Notes: a model not told the origin generated them from the letters alone. A stretch of DNA of 64,000 nt from Rhizomys pruinosus (GCA_009823505.1 VZQC01006901.1:16264-80263), one strand, 5' to 3'; positions 33,513 to 46,830 are shown, numbered from the stretch's first letter. Made by a program: numbers and translations.

Positions 33513-36500
33513 TGCATGTATGTAAGAACAACTTGTGGTGCAATGCCCACGGAGGGTCCAGAAAAGGGTGTCGGGCTCCCCTGGAACTGGAGTTCTCCTG
33601 CATTGGAGTCTCAGACGGCCTTCGGCCGCATGGTGGGTGCTGGGGATCAAACCGGGTCCTCTGCAAGAGCGGTCGGGGCGCTCTTTAAACCGCTAGGCCT
33701 CTCTCCAGCCCTATTATTATTATTATTATTATTATTTACTATTTTATTTTGGTTTTTGTCTTTTTTTGAAACAGGGTCCTCCCTGTAGCCCTAGCTTCCT
33801 GGAATCATTGTGTAGACCAGGCTGACCCTTGAATTCACAAAGTCCACCTCCTCTGCTCACCAAGTGGCGAGGATTATATGGTGGCATGCGCCACCATACC
33901 TGGCTTTAACTTTATTTTTTATTGGGGTACAATATACATGACATATAATTCACCATTTTGACCATTTTAAGAACAGTTTGTCAGAGTTAATGGCACTCTG
34001 AGGCACTGCTGTTGTCTCATCCTTTTCCAGAACATTCACTGCTTTCTAACTGAAGCTCTACTTTTGTTCATCATCAGCTCTTCTTGTGTTTTGCTCCAGC
34101 CTCAATAACAACCATTCTAATTTGTTGTCCTATGAATCTGACCATCTAACTAAATCAACTAATTTTCCTTTTTGTTTCATCCGTGCTGTTGCAGTTGTCT
34201 GAATTCCCTTCCTTTTCTAAGGCTGCATACTATTCCATCAGCTGTCTACCCCCCACTTTGTTGATTCATCCTCATGCTTTGGCTGCTGGACCAGATTTGT
34301 CTTATCCACTCAAGGGTTGAGGGACTCCGACTGCTTTCCCAGCTCTTCAACTATTGGGAAAAAGAGCAGCAAAAACCATGGTCATGCATATCTCTCTCTT
34401 ACAGAATGAATCCTTTGCATATATACCTAGGAGTTGTATAATTGGGTCAAATGGTATGTTCAATTTTTTATTCTTTTTATTGTTCATGTTATTTTCGTAC
34501 AGTAAGAATGTACTGTCCTGCATGCAGGTTTGTGCACCTGTGTCGGGCAATGTCGCAATGGAAGGGGTCAGAATAAGGATGGAGGATTCCCTTGAACTGG
34601 AGTAAAGATGGTTTTCAAAACGTTGCCAATGTGGGGGTGCTGGGGTCAAAACGCAGGGACAGTTCTTCTTTTGCAAGAGCATCCGGTGCTCTTAACGGCT
34701 GAGCTGTCCTCTCCAGCCCCAATATTTTAGTATTTTGGACAATCTCCCACACTGCTTTCCATAGGGGTTTGCATGATTTTTGCATTCCTCCCCCAGCAGT
34801 GGATGAGTGTTCCCCTTCGCCACACCCGCTCCAGCATTTGGGTGTCATGGTGTTTTCTTTCTTTGATCAGAGGCCAATATTACCGATGGAAGATGAAACC
34901 TTAAACTGGTTTGATTTTGCATTTCCTTAATTATTAACAAATGTTTGAAAAAAAAAAACCAAAAAAAATTTTTTTTCTTTTCTTTTCTTCTTTCTTTCGT
35001 TTTATATCCCCCCTTTTTGAGACAGGGTCTCCCTATAGTCTCAGCTGGCCTGAGCTCGCGCTGTAGACCAGGCTGGCCTTGAACTCAGAGATCTGCCTGC
35101 TCTGTCTCCTGGAGTGCTAGGATTGAAAGGCGTGCTCCACCATGCATGCCCGGCTTTAGATGCATTTTTTGTAACCTTCAAATTTACTGAAACTGTTAAT
35201 AATTTCTAGGAGTGTTTTGGTAGAGTTTTTTGACATCCCTTAGGTATAATATGATTTCATCTGCCGAAAGGGATAGTTTTGATTTCCTCTTTTCCAGTTA
35301 GTAATCTTTTAGTTCCTTCTCTTTTTAGTTACTGCTCTACAAGAGTGTTTTAAGCACATATTGAAGAGGAGTGGAGAAGTGGAGATAATGGGCAACTTTG
35401 TCAGGTTCCCAACTTTAAGGAGGAACTTCGAATATTTTTTCTCCATTTTAGGATGATGTTGGTTGTGGGTTTTGTTGTATATAGCTTTAAAAACTAGTTG
35501 GAGGAATGTGTTCCCTTCCATCCAATTCCCTCTAGACTTTAAACATAAAGGCCTTATCAAAGTCCGTTTCCCTGCAGCAATTGAGATGCCTAGTGGGTTT
35601 TTATCTTTGAGTCGCATTTATATAATTTATAACACTTACTGATTTACATATATTGAACAATCCCTACAATCCTTGGAATAAAATCATCTTGATCATGGTG
35701 GATAACCCTTTTTGTATAGTCCTGTATGTGGTTTGCAAGAATTTTGGTGAGCATGTTTGTTGGCTAATATTACGTAAGGAAATGTGTCCTAGAGTTTTCT
35801 TTGGTTATAACCTCTGCCTGGTTTTTGGTATTTATGTTGCCGGCTTCAGAGAAGGAAATTTGGGAGAATTCCCACCTGCTTCTCATCCCTTTGATAACAA
35901 TTTTGGTTGTTAAGTCCTCTTTAAATGCCTGATAGAATGCTTCTTGTAAATCCATGCTTGTGTTCTGGGCTTTTTAGTTGGTAGGTTTTGTATTACCATT
36001 TCCATAGTCTCATATGTTATGGGTCTGCTAAAACTGTTAATCTTTTCTTGGTTAACCTGGTAAATCCTGTGATTTTTCAGATAGTTATCCATTTCTTTTA
36101 TATGTTTAAATTTAATAGAGATTTTAAAACTATTCCCTTATAATGATCTGGATCTTTTTATTATCTATTGTGTTTCCCCCTTCATCTCTAATTTTTTTCT
36201 TTCGGTTAGCTGGGCCAAGGATCTGTATACCTTGTTAAGTTAATACCATTCAATTAACCAGCTCTTGACGCATTAGTTGTTCTGTTTTCTTTATTTCTAT
36301 TTCATTATCTCTGCTCGGAGGTTTGTTATTATCTTCTTGTTGGGTTGGGCATCTCCATATTGGGTGTCTTTTCAAGGGGTTTAGTTGGCAAGGTTAAGTC
36401 ATTTAATTTGTGCTTTTTTTTTCTCTTTTTGAGACGGGATCTCCCTATTAATTCCCAGTGGGCCTGGAGCTCGCTCTGTAGACAGAGTTTGCCGTAACGC

Positions 36501-39500
36501 AGCACAGAGATATCGACTGCCACGGCCTCCAGAGTGCTGGGAATTAGGACGTGTACTACCACGCTTGGGCCTCTTTCTCTGGTGTTTTTTAAATGAGGCA
36601 CTTGGAGATGCTATAAATTTCCCTCTTAGGATTGCTTTTTAAAGTGGTCCCAGAGGTTTTTGTTGTGTTGTATTGTCATTTTTGGTTTTAATTCTCTTTC
36701 CTGGAACCACATTTATTTTCTTTCTTAATTTATACCCTTGACATTTCATTATTCGGGAGTGTGTTGTTTAAATCTCCATGTGTTCCCGTAGTTACTAGGG
36801 CTTCTTCTGGTTGGGGATATTAAGCTTTATTTTCACGTTTTGTCTTTTTTTGTGAGGTGTGTATTTTATTTATTTTTTACATGTTTAATTTATTTGTGGT
36901 ATGTTTAGAATGACTGTCTGCATGTAGGTTTGTGCACCCGTGTCATGCAATGCCACGGAGGTCGAAGACTGTGTCGGATTCCCCTGGAACTGGAGTTCTC
37001 CTCTCCCGGAATTGGAGTTACAGAACATTCTTAGCCCCGCCATGTGGGTGCTGGGGATCGAACCCCGGGTCCTCTGCAAGAGCAGGTCGGTGCCTTAACC
37101 GCTAGGCTATCATCTGCCGCCCCTCGGACTTTTCTTAAAGGAGAAATCAAATCCTCAGGAGGTAAGTGAGTGATAGAAACTATATGCCTGAGGGCTGGGA
37201 AGCCAGGACTCTACTCAGATTTGTGGGCTTGTAAGGCCCACCGCTTCCCACTGTATGCTGGAAATATATTTAGGTGAGCATGGTGCAGCAATAGTTACAG
37301 CTAGTGGCAGCGGCTGCAGCCACAGCAGAGAATCACTTGAGCCTATGAGCATGAAGCTAGGTGAGGGATTAACGTGAGATCCTATGTCAAATTTATATAC
37401 ATACATACATAGGCGGTAAGCATGCGAAGGAAAGAAGCTTCTTTCACTCTTGACTTCATGGCTCACACTGTTTTCAAAAGTGGCTTTAATGATAAGTGGA
37501 GAGATGGCGCTGTGGTTAAGAGAACCAGCTGGGTCTTTAAAGAGGACCCAGGTTCGGCTCCCGGCACCCATATGCCAACTTAACAACTGTCCATACTCTA
37601 GTTTCAGGGCAATCTGACACCTTCTTCTGACCTCCATAAGCATCTCACAACATAGTACACTTACATGTAGGTGAAACGCCTCATACAGATAAATAAAATA
37701 AAAACATTTTAATTGTGGTGTTTAATGAATTCTATGTCAGTCAAAAGATAAAAAATTCTACTCTTTAAGTCTATTGTTTTTGGCTTTCTTTCTTGTGCTT
37801 TTATAATAAAATTCTCAGATAGAGCATCCTGTCACAGAGTGGAGAGAATCCCCTCCCCCGGAGGATTCACATAATTAATGGTTGCTGAGAGAGGAAGAGA
37901 CATTTTATTCAGTAGTATAGTCACCTGAAAGGTGTCCAAGCTCCTGTGAACAACCCGTCTTGTCACTCATACTCTTGAAAGTAAGCTTAAGGAAATTCAT
38001 GATGTCATCCCGTAAAAGACATGAAAGTAGGAGTGGGGCTAGTTGGGACCGGAAGGAGATCGGCGGGAGCGGAAGGGGGAACGTGGATCGAAGACATTAT
38101 ACACATGTATGACAATGCCACAGTGAACCCCCTTATGTATCATTATAATGAACATATACTGATAAAAATTACCAAAAGGCGAGGAATAAGAGAATTCTGA
38201 GGCAGGATGTGAACAGAAACAGACGGGTCAGGCTTACTGACTTTCGCACCTCACACGGTGTCCTAGTGCTGACCTGCTATGATTTCCTTCCTGTGCTTTG
38301 AAAGAGCCGCTAATTTTAGGTTTGCCTTGATGGTTAGAGGCAGCATGTTTGTGTTGTTTTGTTTTGAACTTTAAGAAACAATGGTCTCAGGAAGAACTGT
38401 ATTTCTGCAGCACTGTTGCTCAGCTTACTATGTCACTTCTGCTTCTGTTTTCCCATGAACTCAGCCAGGATGCTCTTATTGCCCTGAGTAAAAATGAACC
38501 ATGATCTTAATATGCTGCTAAATGCTAATTATGAGAATTGGGTAGTAAGTTGTGTTTTTCATCTAAGTATGAGGATGCATCTTCCGAACAGTGAAGGGAG
38601 TTCTAGCTATGAGAGGCGGGGGCGGGGGGGGGGGATGATTATCTGAATATATTGAACATTAATTAGAAATAAATGCTAAGAAAGTGTTAACATGAAGCAA
38701 TTAGTTGGGGTTTTTAGTGTATGTCATTGGCAGTAGGAAAGACACAGTAACATTCACTAAAGCCTTGTAGAGAGCTTGTCTTAACGATGGTGGCCACAAG
38801 ATTTACACGAAGGCCACTCGGTGAAGCAGAATGTAATTATAGTAGCTTCATGCTCTCACCCCAGAGAGAGCCGTAAATTAGTTTTAATTGCTTCTTGTAC
38901 TTTAATCAATAGTCTCTGCCAAGTGGGTAACATTTCCCTTTATAACATATAATTAGTACAATTACTCCACAGATAAGCCAAAGAAAGACTCCACCAAAAA
39001 AAAAAAAAGCTCTGGGTTTTAGAAAATCTATATGTTCACAATACGATATTTTATTTTTAATGGTCAAACTTGAAGAAAGCTCAGACATTAACAATGCAGT
39101 AATTGGAGAGAGGCAAGGTATCACGGCCTGTCGAACCACGTCTGTTAGCAGTCTCGAGAGGAAAGCTCCTTTGGCCGCCCTTCATGGCACAGAGAAGTTT
39201 GAGGAAGGTCTGGCCTCTGTGTCCTGAGTTGGCCAGTTTGATGTCAGATGAGTTATGACTCTCCAGGCTTCCCCTGGCCAGACTTGGTCCTCAGAGCAGA
39301 AGACAGATGCCTAGTCAGGGATCGCCATGCTGCTTCAGAGACAGCTGCAGGGATGGAAAGGGAGGAAGAAGAGGCGGCCTAAGCAAGGTTCTAGTGTCTT
39401 CTCAGCAGATGTGCTTTTCACTCTGGAATGCTGCAACTGATGTGTGTAGAGAAAGGTGATCGACGGCTAACATGTGTCAAAAGACACCAAAGACATAGGT

Positions 39501-41230
39501 CTTAACGCTTATAGTACGCATACAAAACAAAACAAACCCAAAAATTTCCTCCTCAATACAACATCCCTTTATGATAAAAATCATCAAAGAAAATAGAAGA
39601 GAAAACAATCAAAATAAATAAAAGCTATGTATGACAAACTTGCAGCCAACTTTATCCTAAAGGGGGAAAACCCAAAAACTTTTCCATTAAAATCAGTAAC
39701 AACATGGGGCTGGAGAGGATGGCTCAGCAATTAAGAACACCTATTACTCTTGTAGAGGACCCAGGTTTGATCCCATCCCAGCACCCAATGGTGGCTGAGA
39801 ACCGTCTTTAACTCAGTTTCCAGGGGAATCCAACGCCTTCCTTCCTGACGTCCGTGGCATTGCATGACATGGGTACCCCTACCTACATGCAGACAGTACA
39901 TTCATACACATAAAAAAAGAATTTAAATTAAAAAAAACAGTAAAAAAAATACAGAGACTACAGAGATGGTTCTACTTCCAGTGCAACTCTTATTCATACA
40001 GTGCTGGAAGTCGGTGGGTCGCTGAACACTAAGAATAAGAAATGGTGGCACAACTTTAAGTGATCCCAGGGCTCTTGGGGGCGAGGCCAGGTGGATTCGG
40101 TGAGTTCAAGGCCAACTGTCTACAGAGTAAGTTCCCAGGACAGTTGGGGCTATGGGAGACCCTGTCCTCAAAAGACCAAAAAAAAGAAAAGAAAAAAAAA
40201 AAAGAGACAGAAATATAAAAGGAATACAAATAGAACGAAAGAGTCAAAAGTATCCTTAATTGCAGATGATGCATTCTAGACATAAGAGACTCTAAAGACC
40301 CCATCAGGAAACTCCTACAGCTGGTAAACATTTTCAGCAAAGTGGCAAGATACAAATTTACACAAATCAGTGGCCTTCCTATATATCAAAAACAAACATA
40401 CTGAGAAAGAAATCAAGGAAACAATCCCATTCAAAGTAGCCTAAAAATACCTTGGAATAAACTTAACTAAGGAGGTAAAAGGCTCTGCAATGAAAAGCAA
40501 TTGAGGGGCCACTGAAAGATGGAAAGACCCCCCCACCTAGTCATGGGTTAGAAGAACTGATATTGCAAAAGTGCCCATCCTCCAAAAGTGATCCACAAAT
40601 CTGATACAACCTCAATAAAAATTCCAGGACCATTCCTTAATAATGGGGGGGGGATCTTAAATTTTTATATGAAAGACCCTAATAGCCAAGCAACCATGAG
40701 CAAAAAGAATAATGCTGGGGGTATTATCAGACCTGACTTCAAGTTATATTATACAGCCATAGTAATAAAAACAGCAAGATATTAAGTCACCAAAACAGAC
40801 ATATAGGCCAATGAATAGAACGGAGGCCCACCCACCTAATAGTTGACAAAGAGGCCAAAAAATATACTTGGAGAAAAGAAAAGAAGCTTCAACAAATGGA
40901 GCTAGAGAAACTGAATATCCACATGCAGAAGACAAACTTAGATCCTTATTACCTGCTCTGCACAAAACCAACTCCAAATGGGTTACAAGGACCTCAATGT
41001 AAAGACCTGAAGGATTTGTTTTTTGTTTTGCTTTTTTCTGTTTGTTTTTTTTTTTTTTTTGGGGCCAGGGTCTCCATGATACCACCCCTACAGACCTGGA
41101 ATTCGCTGCGTAGACCAGGCTGACTGGATCCCTCATAGATTCACCGCCTGCCTCTGCCTTGAGTGTGGGATTAAAGGCATGTGCCATCCGACTACAATCT
41201 GGAGTTACTGGGTTAGAGCATGCATAGGAG
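30831..41230. repeat. Error-rich second version of 54020-64000
   Basis: Follows the clean block element by element: B1 (30840-30990), sense L1 with B1 (31640-31800) and SINE (32108-32350), the inverted repeat (32909-33007), antisense L1 with SINEs (33450-33715, 34470-34720, 36860-37125) and B1s (33740-33905, 35010-35160, 36420-36560), old SINE (37495-37710), unique DNA (37780-39500), SINE (39705-39935), B1 (40060-40190), L1 RT region, B1 (41045-41200). The unique part differs by only a few bases; the repeats carry many indels. Confidence 0.82.
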
Positions 41231-41851
41231 AATCCTCTGGGCTCAAAAAAAAAAAAAATGCTAGAGCTAGAACTACCAAATGGCCATCTATTCCACTTGT
41301 GAGAGTAGACCCAAAGACCATCTATTTTACTACAAAGATCCCTACACATTCATGTTCATTGCTGCTCTGTTCCCAGTGGCTTAGAAGTGGCACCAGCTTA
41401 GACATCCAACTGATGAGTGAGCCACGCAAATGTGGTTTATGTGCACAATGGGATTTTACTCAGCTGTAAAGAAAAATGAAATAATGAAATTTGCAGGTAA
41501 AGACTTCACAAATGAAGAAGTGAAGACGGCTGAGAAACATCTTAGAAAGTGCTCAATGTCACTAATAATCAAGGAGATGCAAATTGGAAAGCCAGCTTAA
41601 AAATTTCACCTTTACTTACTTTCTGACTACCTTACTCCGGTAGAACTGGCTAAGATTAGGAAAACAATGGACAACCAATGCCGGAGAGGTTGTGGGGAAA
41701 GGGGACTCTCATCCACTGCTGGTGAGGAAATGGGCAACCCCTGTGGAAAGCAATGAAGAACTCTTAAAACTCAATTAATCTACCACCCAACCCAGATACC
41801 ACTCCTGGTGTATACTTACTCACAAGACCAACCTGTCCCAGAAGAAACAAA

Positions 41852-42273
41852 TGCGGTTTCTAGTTTTTCTTTCCATTGCTGTGACAAACACTCTGACAAC
41901 GGAACAACTTGGGGAGGAAAGGGTTTAGTCAGCTTACATCTCCTGGGTCCAGTTCATCACTCAGGGAGCCCAAGGCAATAACGCAGGGCAGGAAACTGTA
42001 GGGCAGGAGCTGAAGCACAGGCCATGAGGAATTCTGGTTCACTGGATTTGCTCTCTGCCTCATGCCCAGCCGCCCCTCTTATACGTACACAACAACCTGC
42101 CCAGGGTGGCACCGACCATAGTGGGCTGGGCACTCCAACACTGCTTGACAATCAGACAATGACTCCACAGATGTGGCCACAGGCCAAGCCAATGGAGACA
42201 ATTCCTCAGTTGGGGTTCCTTCTTTCCAGGTGATTTTGGTTTGTGTCAAGTTGACAACTAAACTATCCCAACA
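41852..42273 (-). mobile_element. MT2-like ERVL solo LTR inside L1
   Basis: Minus strand starts TGTTGGGATAGTTTAGTTGT then CAACTTGACACAAACC, and includes the TGGGTGGTGCC-like and CCCTTTCCTCCCCAAGTTG segments of rodent MT2-type LTRs. L1 ORF2 reads on each side. No clean TSD found. Confidence 0.65.
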
Positions 42274-42416
42274 AGCAAAACCATGTTTATTGGCAGCTCT
42301 CTGCACAATAGTGAAGAGCTGAAAGCAACCCAATTATCCCTCAACAGATGACTGGAAAAATAAATGTGGTAAATCTACACATTGATTCTATGCAGAATAA
42401 AGAAAGATGAACATCG

Positions 42417-42665
42417 GTCTGGAGAGATGGCCCTAAGCGGTTAAGAGCGCGCGACCGCTCTTACAGAGGAACCCGGGTTCGGATCTCCCCAGCACCCACA
42501 GGGGCGGCCAAGAACCGTCTGAAACTTTAATTCCAGTGATCCAGTTCCAGGGGAAATCTGACGCCTCTTCTCTGACCTCCGCGGCACTGCAACGACACGG
42601 GTGCACAGACCTGCATACAGACAGTAACATTGATACACATATAGAAATAAAATAAAAGTAAAAAA
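42417..42665 (+). mobile_element. B3-type SINE with scattered insertions
   Basis: Recognisable head, box B and tail but with several extra bases (for example CCCTAAGCGG and GAGCGCGCGACC), like the error pattern of the noisy blocks. Confidence 0.75.
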
Positions 42666-42879
42666 ATTAAAAAAAAAAAGAAGATGACATCATGAACGTT
42701 GCAGGTAAATGGATGGAACTAGAAGATATCATGGCTGAGTGAAGTGACAAAGTCCCAGAAAAACAAATGATGAATGGTATCCCTCATTTGAGGATGCTAA
42801 AACCAAGTAACTTAGTTGTAAGGCAAAACTGGGCAATTATTAATTTTATATTTCTTTTTATCTGAAAGCAACTGTAGGG

Positions 42880-43023
42880 TCTTTTTCGAGACAGGGTCTC
42901 CCTGTAGCCCCAGCTGTCCTGGAACTCGCTCTGTAGACCAGGCTGGCCTTGAACTCACAAAGATCCACCTGCCTCTGCCTCCCAAGTGCTAGGATTAAAG
43001 GTGTGTGCCACCAGGCCTGGCTA
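42880..43023 (-). mobile_element. B1 SINE, right part of the element split from 26147
   Basis: Clean antisense B1 from GTCTTTTTCGAGACAGG to AGGCCTGGCT. The sequence right after it, AAAACAAACACTTT (43024-43037), is the second half of a TSD whose first half is at 26133-26146. Confidence 0.85.
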
Positions 43024-43092
43024 AAAACAAACACTTTAATTCTGGGGAACAGTATTAATTGAAACACTCAGTTATAAAAAAAACCAGAAGCA

Positions 43093-43270
43093 GCAGGGCG
43101 TGGTGGTGCACGCCTTTAATCCTAGCACTTGGGAGGCAGAGGCAGGCAGATCTTTGTGAGTTCAAGGCCAGCCTGGTCTACAGAGTGAATCCCAGGATAG
43201 CTGGGGCTACAGGGAGACCCTGCCTCAAAAAAGACAAAAAACAACAACAACAACAACAACAACAAAAAAA
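43093..43270 (+). mobile_element. B1 SINE with (CAA)n tail
   Basis: Begins GCAGGGCGTGGTGGTGCAC; tail carries eight or so CAA units. Confidence 0.88.
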
Positions 43271-43484
43271 AACAGACGCCCAACTCAATGTAACAAAAGC
43301 ATAAGTCAAACGTATGCCCTCAACCCAATTATTATTTTTGGAGGCAAGACCCAGGGAAGGTCTTTGGTTTATCTCAGAGCCAGTATGCTTCATGTGGATC
43401 GGCTGAAGCTGGCTGACTGACACTGATGGGACATATGGATACGTGGAAGGAAGCTAGAAAGGGAGAACTAGAGAAACAGCACAT

Positions 43485-43850
43485 CCCCACTGTGTGGCTA
43501 GAATTGTGTCTCCCAAATGTATACGCTGAAGCCCCAACTAACAGTGTGAGACATTTGGAAAGGGGGCCTGCAGGGGTTCAAGGGTGAGGGCTTACAACAG
43601 TTTGTTCTCTCTCTACCCCCTCCCCTCTCTCCCTTTCTCCTCTCCTCTCCCTCCCCCTGAGCACAAAGGGAGGCTATGAGAGGACACCACCACAAGAAGA
43701 GGCCATGAACCAGGCAAAAGCGAGGCCTCCCAGAAACTAACCTGCTGCCACCTTCGTCTTGGATGCTCAGGCTCCAAAACTGAAAGACAAATTATTAGCA
43801 TCTAAGCCACCCAATCTAGCATTTTGGGTAGACAGCCCAGCCTGAGTTGG
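43485..43850 (+). mobile_element. MLT1-like MaLR LTR
   Basis: GAATTGTGTCTCCCAAATGT, GCTGAAGCCCCAACTAACAG, TGAGGGCTTACAAC, GCCATGAACCAGG, CACCTTCGTCTTGGATG and TAAGCCACCCAATCTA appear in the order of MLT1 LTRs. Old, ends not exact. Noisy versions at about 27060 and 49470. Confidence 0.7.
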
Positions 43851-44295
43851 CCACTGAGGCCACAGTCAGGGTGAACTTTATCTATCCTCTGAGGTGCAGT
43901 GCTCAGATGAAAAGACAGTGAAGGCACTGGAAGGGGTAAAATAACAACCAAAAAAGTAAAAATCTCTTTCTCACAAGGAAGAAAATTAGTTCCTGGAAGG
44001 GTATAATATACCATTGACAAACTATTAGAAAGTTCCAGCAAGGTTCATAGCAGAGCACAGCTTCTATGGGTTGGTCTTTGTAGGTTTTTTGGTAATTTTT
44101 TTTTTTTCTTAAAAAGGATTCTGAGTGATTGAAACAGGGTGAGAACTACTGATCCATTTCTGAGCCCGGTTAACCTGGCCCAAGTTAATAGATCCCTGGA
44201 CTGGAGATAGAGAGAGACTCTGCCTCAGCACACCCGATGTAAATCGGCTGACCTCGGCTTCATTCAGAAAAATAATGGGTTGGATCAAAACAAAT
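43851..44295. other. Unassigned, no gene seen
   Basis: No repeat placed with confidence; short frames only. Confidence 0.4.
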
Positions 44296-44307
44296 ATCAT
44301 CTAGATG

Positions 44308-44450
44308 CCAGGCATCTCAGCACTCTGAAGGCAGAGGCAGGCAGGTCTCTGTGAGTTCAAGTCCAGCCTAGTCTATGTAGTAAGTTCCCGGCTAGCTGGG
44401 GCTAAATGGAGACCTTGTCTCAAAAACACCAAAACAAAACAAAACAAAAA
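44308..44450 (+). mobile_element. B1 SINE, diverged, with TSD
   Basis: GCCAGGCATCTCAGCACTCT ... GAGTTCAAGTCCAGCCTAGT ... CAAAACAAAAC tail. ATATCATCTA flanks both sides (near 44294 and 44454). Confidence 0.8.
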
Positions 44451-44556
44451 ACAGATATCATCTACACATTTAGATGTCATAAATAAATAATGAATAAAAT
44501 TACTTTCTATGGATTATTCTTTTTGACTATTAGAAGTAAATTAATCCATAATTTAA

Positions 44557-44640
44557 GAGTTGGGTATATAGCTCAGTGGTAGAACACATGCTTAGTATGG
44601 ACAAAGGCAAGGTTCCAATAACCAACATGAAAATAAAAAT
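44557..44640 (+). mobile_element. ID-type SINE (tRNA-Ala derived)
   Basis: GTTGGGTATATAGCTCAGTG GTAGAACACATGCTTAGTAT follows the ID/tRNA-Ala head with box A; the box B part is eroded. Confidence 0.7.
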
Positions 44641-45312
44641 CTGTAATTTATAATAGAAACAGCACATTTCTTTAATGCCAAACTGCTGTTCTTTTATTAG
44701 AAAGCTATTTAGTTAATGCTGTGGAAGGTGATTACACCTGTGTGCTTACTCGTTTTCTTTTACTTAATGCCGCACTTATCTGTCCCTTATTATCAGGTGG
44801 GTAGCTGTCTAATTAGTGTGGAAGTAGGAAAGATCTCCTCCCAAATGAGGAACATGTTTGCTCACCAAGGTGTTCTCAACTCTGACAGACGAATCCATTT
44901 GAAGAAAGGGCTCTAGTCAAAAGCACAAAAGATAGATGAAAATGACTGTCTTGTTGGAATGAATTTAAAAAAAGAGAATTGAATAGATGAAAAATACACA
45001 GCGTACATCATGTCACACTGCATTCATGTCAATCACAGGGGCATTTAGGGAAATGGCACTGATGGAAATATAATGTTGGGGTGTCTAGGAAGGAACCTCA
45101 GAAAACGCGCTGAGGTCTGAAAGCTCGCTGACACCTTCAGGTAATATTGTTTTCCAAATGTGCATTAGACTAGCTAAGCTTGAAATTCATTTCTGTGTCA
45201 AAGCCACGAATCCTGGTTTGTTCTCAGCTGAGATCCCTGAAAGATTAGGGAACTCCCAGGCTGTGGAGGGTGTTAGTGTGCGGCTGTCTCTAACCTCTCA
45301 CCGCTGACAATA
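44641..45312. other. Unique AT-rich sequence, no gene seen
   Basis: No rodent repeat recognised. Several stretches (near 44660-44730 and 45170-45230) are unchanged or nearly so in both noisy versions, so they serve as anchors for the comparison. Possible conserved non-coding DNA by appearance only. Confidence 0.45.
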
Positions 45313-45495
45313 TGACGGTTTTTTTTTTGTTTTTTTGGTCTTTTTCAAGACAGGGTCTCCCTGTAGCCCCAGCTATCCTGGAACTCACTCTGTAGACCAG
45401 GCTGGCCTTGAACTCACAAAGATCCACCTGCCTCTGCCTCCCAAGTGCAAGGATTAAAGGCGTGCACCACCACGCCCGGCTTTTTTTTTTTTTTA
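45313..45495 (-). mobile_element. B1 SINE
   Basis: Clean antisense B1 between two T-rich runs. Confidence 0.88.
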
Positions 45496-46380
45496 CTACA
45501 AATTTTATTGAATGTTTTTTAAATCAAATAATAACATTAAAACTATATGCACATAGTCATCATTTATGCTAATTATGACTTCTAAAGTTTCCTTAAACAT
45601 TATACTATCAAATATCAGACTATTATTCTTTAAAATATTACAGAGGTAAGTTCTGAGGTCTCTGGTCACAAAATCTTAATCAATCAATCAATCAATCAAT
45701 CACTTTATAATTTTGTAACCCCATTTTCTTTCTTTTTGGTGAAAACATTTAAAATTAACCCTCTGAGAATGATTCAAGCATACACTACAAAATTGTTCAT
45801 TATGGATACCATGTTGTACATTAGATTCTCAGGGTTTACTCATTTTGTGTAAGTAAAATTTTGTAGCTTTTATCAATAATTTCTTATTTCCTGCTTCTAC
45901 TGTATAAAGCCAACCCCATATAACCTTGTTTTATGTATGCTTTGTTATAAAAACACCACATCGTTATTCAGTACATTGTTGGCATCAAATTCACAGCTAA
46001 GAGCTTGTACTTTCTGCTTTGAACAAAGCTTATAAAACAGTGTGTGTTCTACTTGAAGCATGTCCCAGCCTTCTTGCACTCCAGTACTCTGAGCAACACT
46101 TCAACTCTGTGGTTTGGGAGCATCTATCCCAGTCTTTGATGTTTATGATTCTACCCTTAGCTTTTTTTTTCACTCCTCACATACAGGAAATTTACAAAGT
46201 CTGAAATTAAACTATAGGTTAATTTCAAAACATATTTAGGGATTCACTGTTTAACCGTAAGCTTGTATACAGGTAAAAAATATAACTTTGCATTCCTAAG
46301 TTACATATGAGTTGATGTATATATATTGATAACCAGAATCTTTTTAAATGAATATATCATTTATTAGCAATGTTTGATTT
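45496..46380. other. Unique AT-rich sequence with a short (AATC)n run
   Basis: AATC units at about 45680-45705. No gene; the 61-codon frame at 46019 has no recognised feature. Confidence 0.5.
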
Positions 46381-46562
46381 GTATACCTAATTAATTAATT
46401 TATTTATTTATTTGTTGGTCTTTTTTTGAGACAGGGTCTCCCTTTAGTCCCAGCTGGCCTGGAGCTCCCTATGTAGACCAGGCTGGCCTTGAACTCACAG
46501 TGATCTGCCTGCCTCTGCCTCCTGAGTGCTGGGATTAAAGGTGTGTACCACCATACCCAGCA
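46381..46562 (-). mobile_element. B1 SINE, older form
   Basis: Antisense, with TTTAGTCCCAGCTGGCCTGG and CTGAGTGCTGGGATTAAAGG; a TTTATTTATTTATTTG run at the tail side. Confidence 0.85.
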
Positions 46563-46800
46563 ATAAACAGAATCTTTTATTATTAATAGTATGCAGTACT
46601 TAGGGTAACAGCTCTGACTTTCTTTTTTTTAATTTATTTTGAAACAAAACAGAACATATATTTTTGGTTGTTTACATTCTGAATGAAAAGAAAGTTTTGT
46701 CTTATAATTAACACCAGCAACAAACAAAACAATAAAAAACAGTTCATAGGTTACCTTGAGAACAAAAGTAAAAAAATCAAAGTTAAGGCAAATTGCCACC

Positions 46801-46830
<30 letters not shown>
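46563..46830. other. Unique sequence ending in a poly(T) run that overlaps 53991-54041
   Basis: 46776-46812 repeats 53991-54025 (ATCAAAGTTAAGGCAAATTG and the following CCACCTTC plus T run). It is the edge of the clean block in a B1 tail. Confidence 0.7.

Larger units (their letters stand above)
41231..42860 (+). mobile_element. Sense L1 ORF2 fragments, with nested LTR and SINE
   Basis: 41240-41495 is ORF2 3' sequence. At about 41500 the L1 jumps back to an earlier ORF2 point (ACTTCACAAATGAAGAAGTG) and runs on to about 42810, so two L1 pieces or a rearranged one. Presumably continues the sequence that lies past 64000 in the clean version. Confidence 0.65.

Noticed and set aside
44557..44640. 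A functional tRNA gene
   Set aside because: The tRNA-like head has an eroded box B and cannot fold as a tRNA; it fits an ID SINE. The same applies to the B3-type heads.
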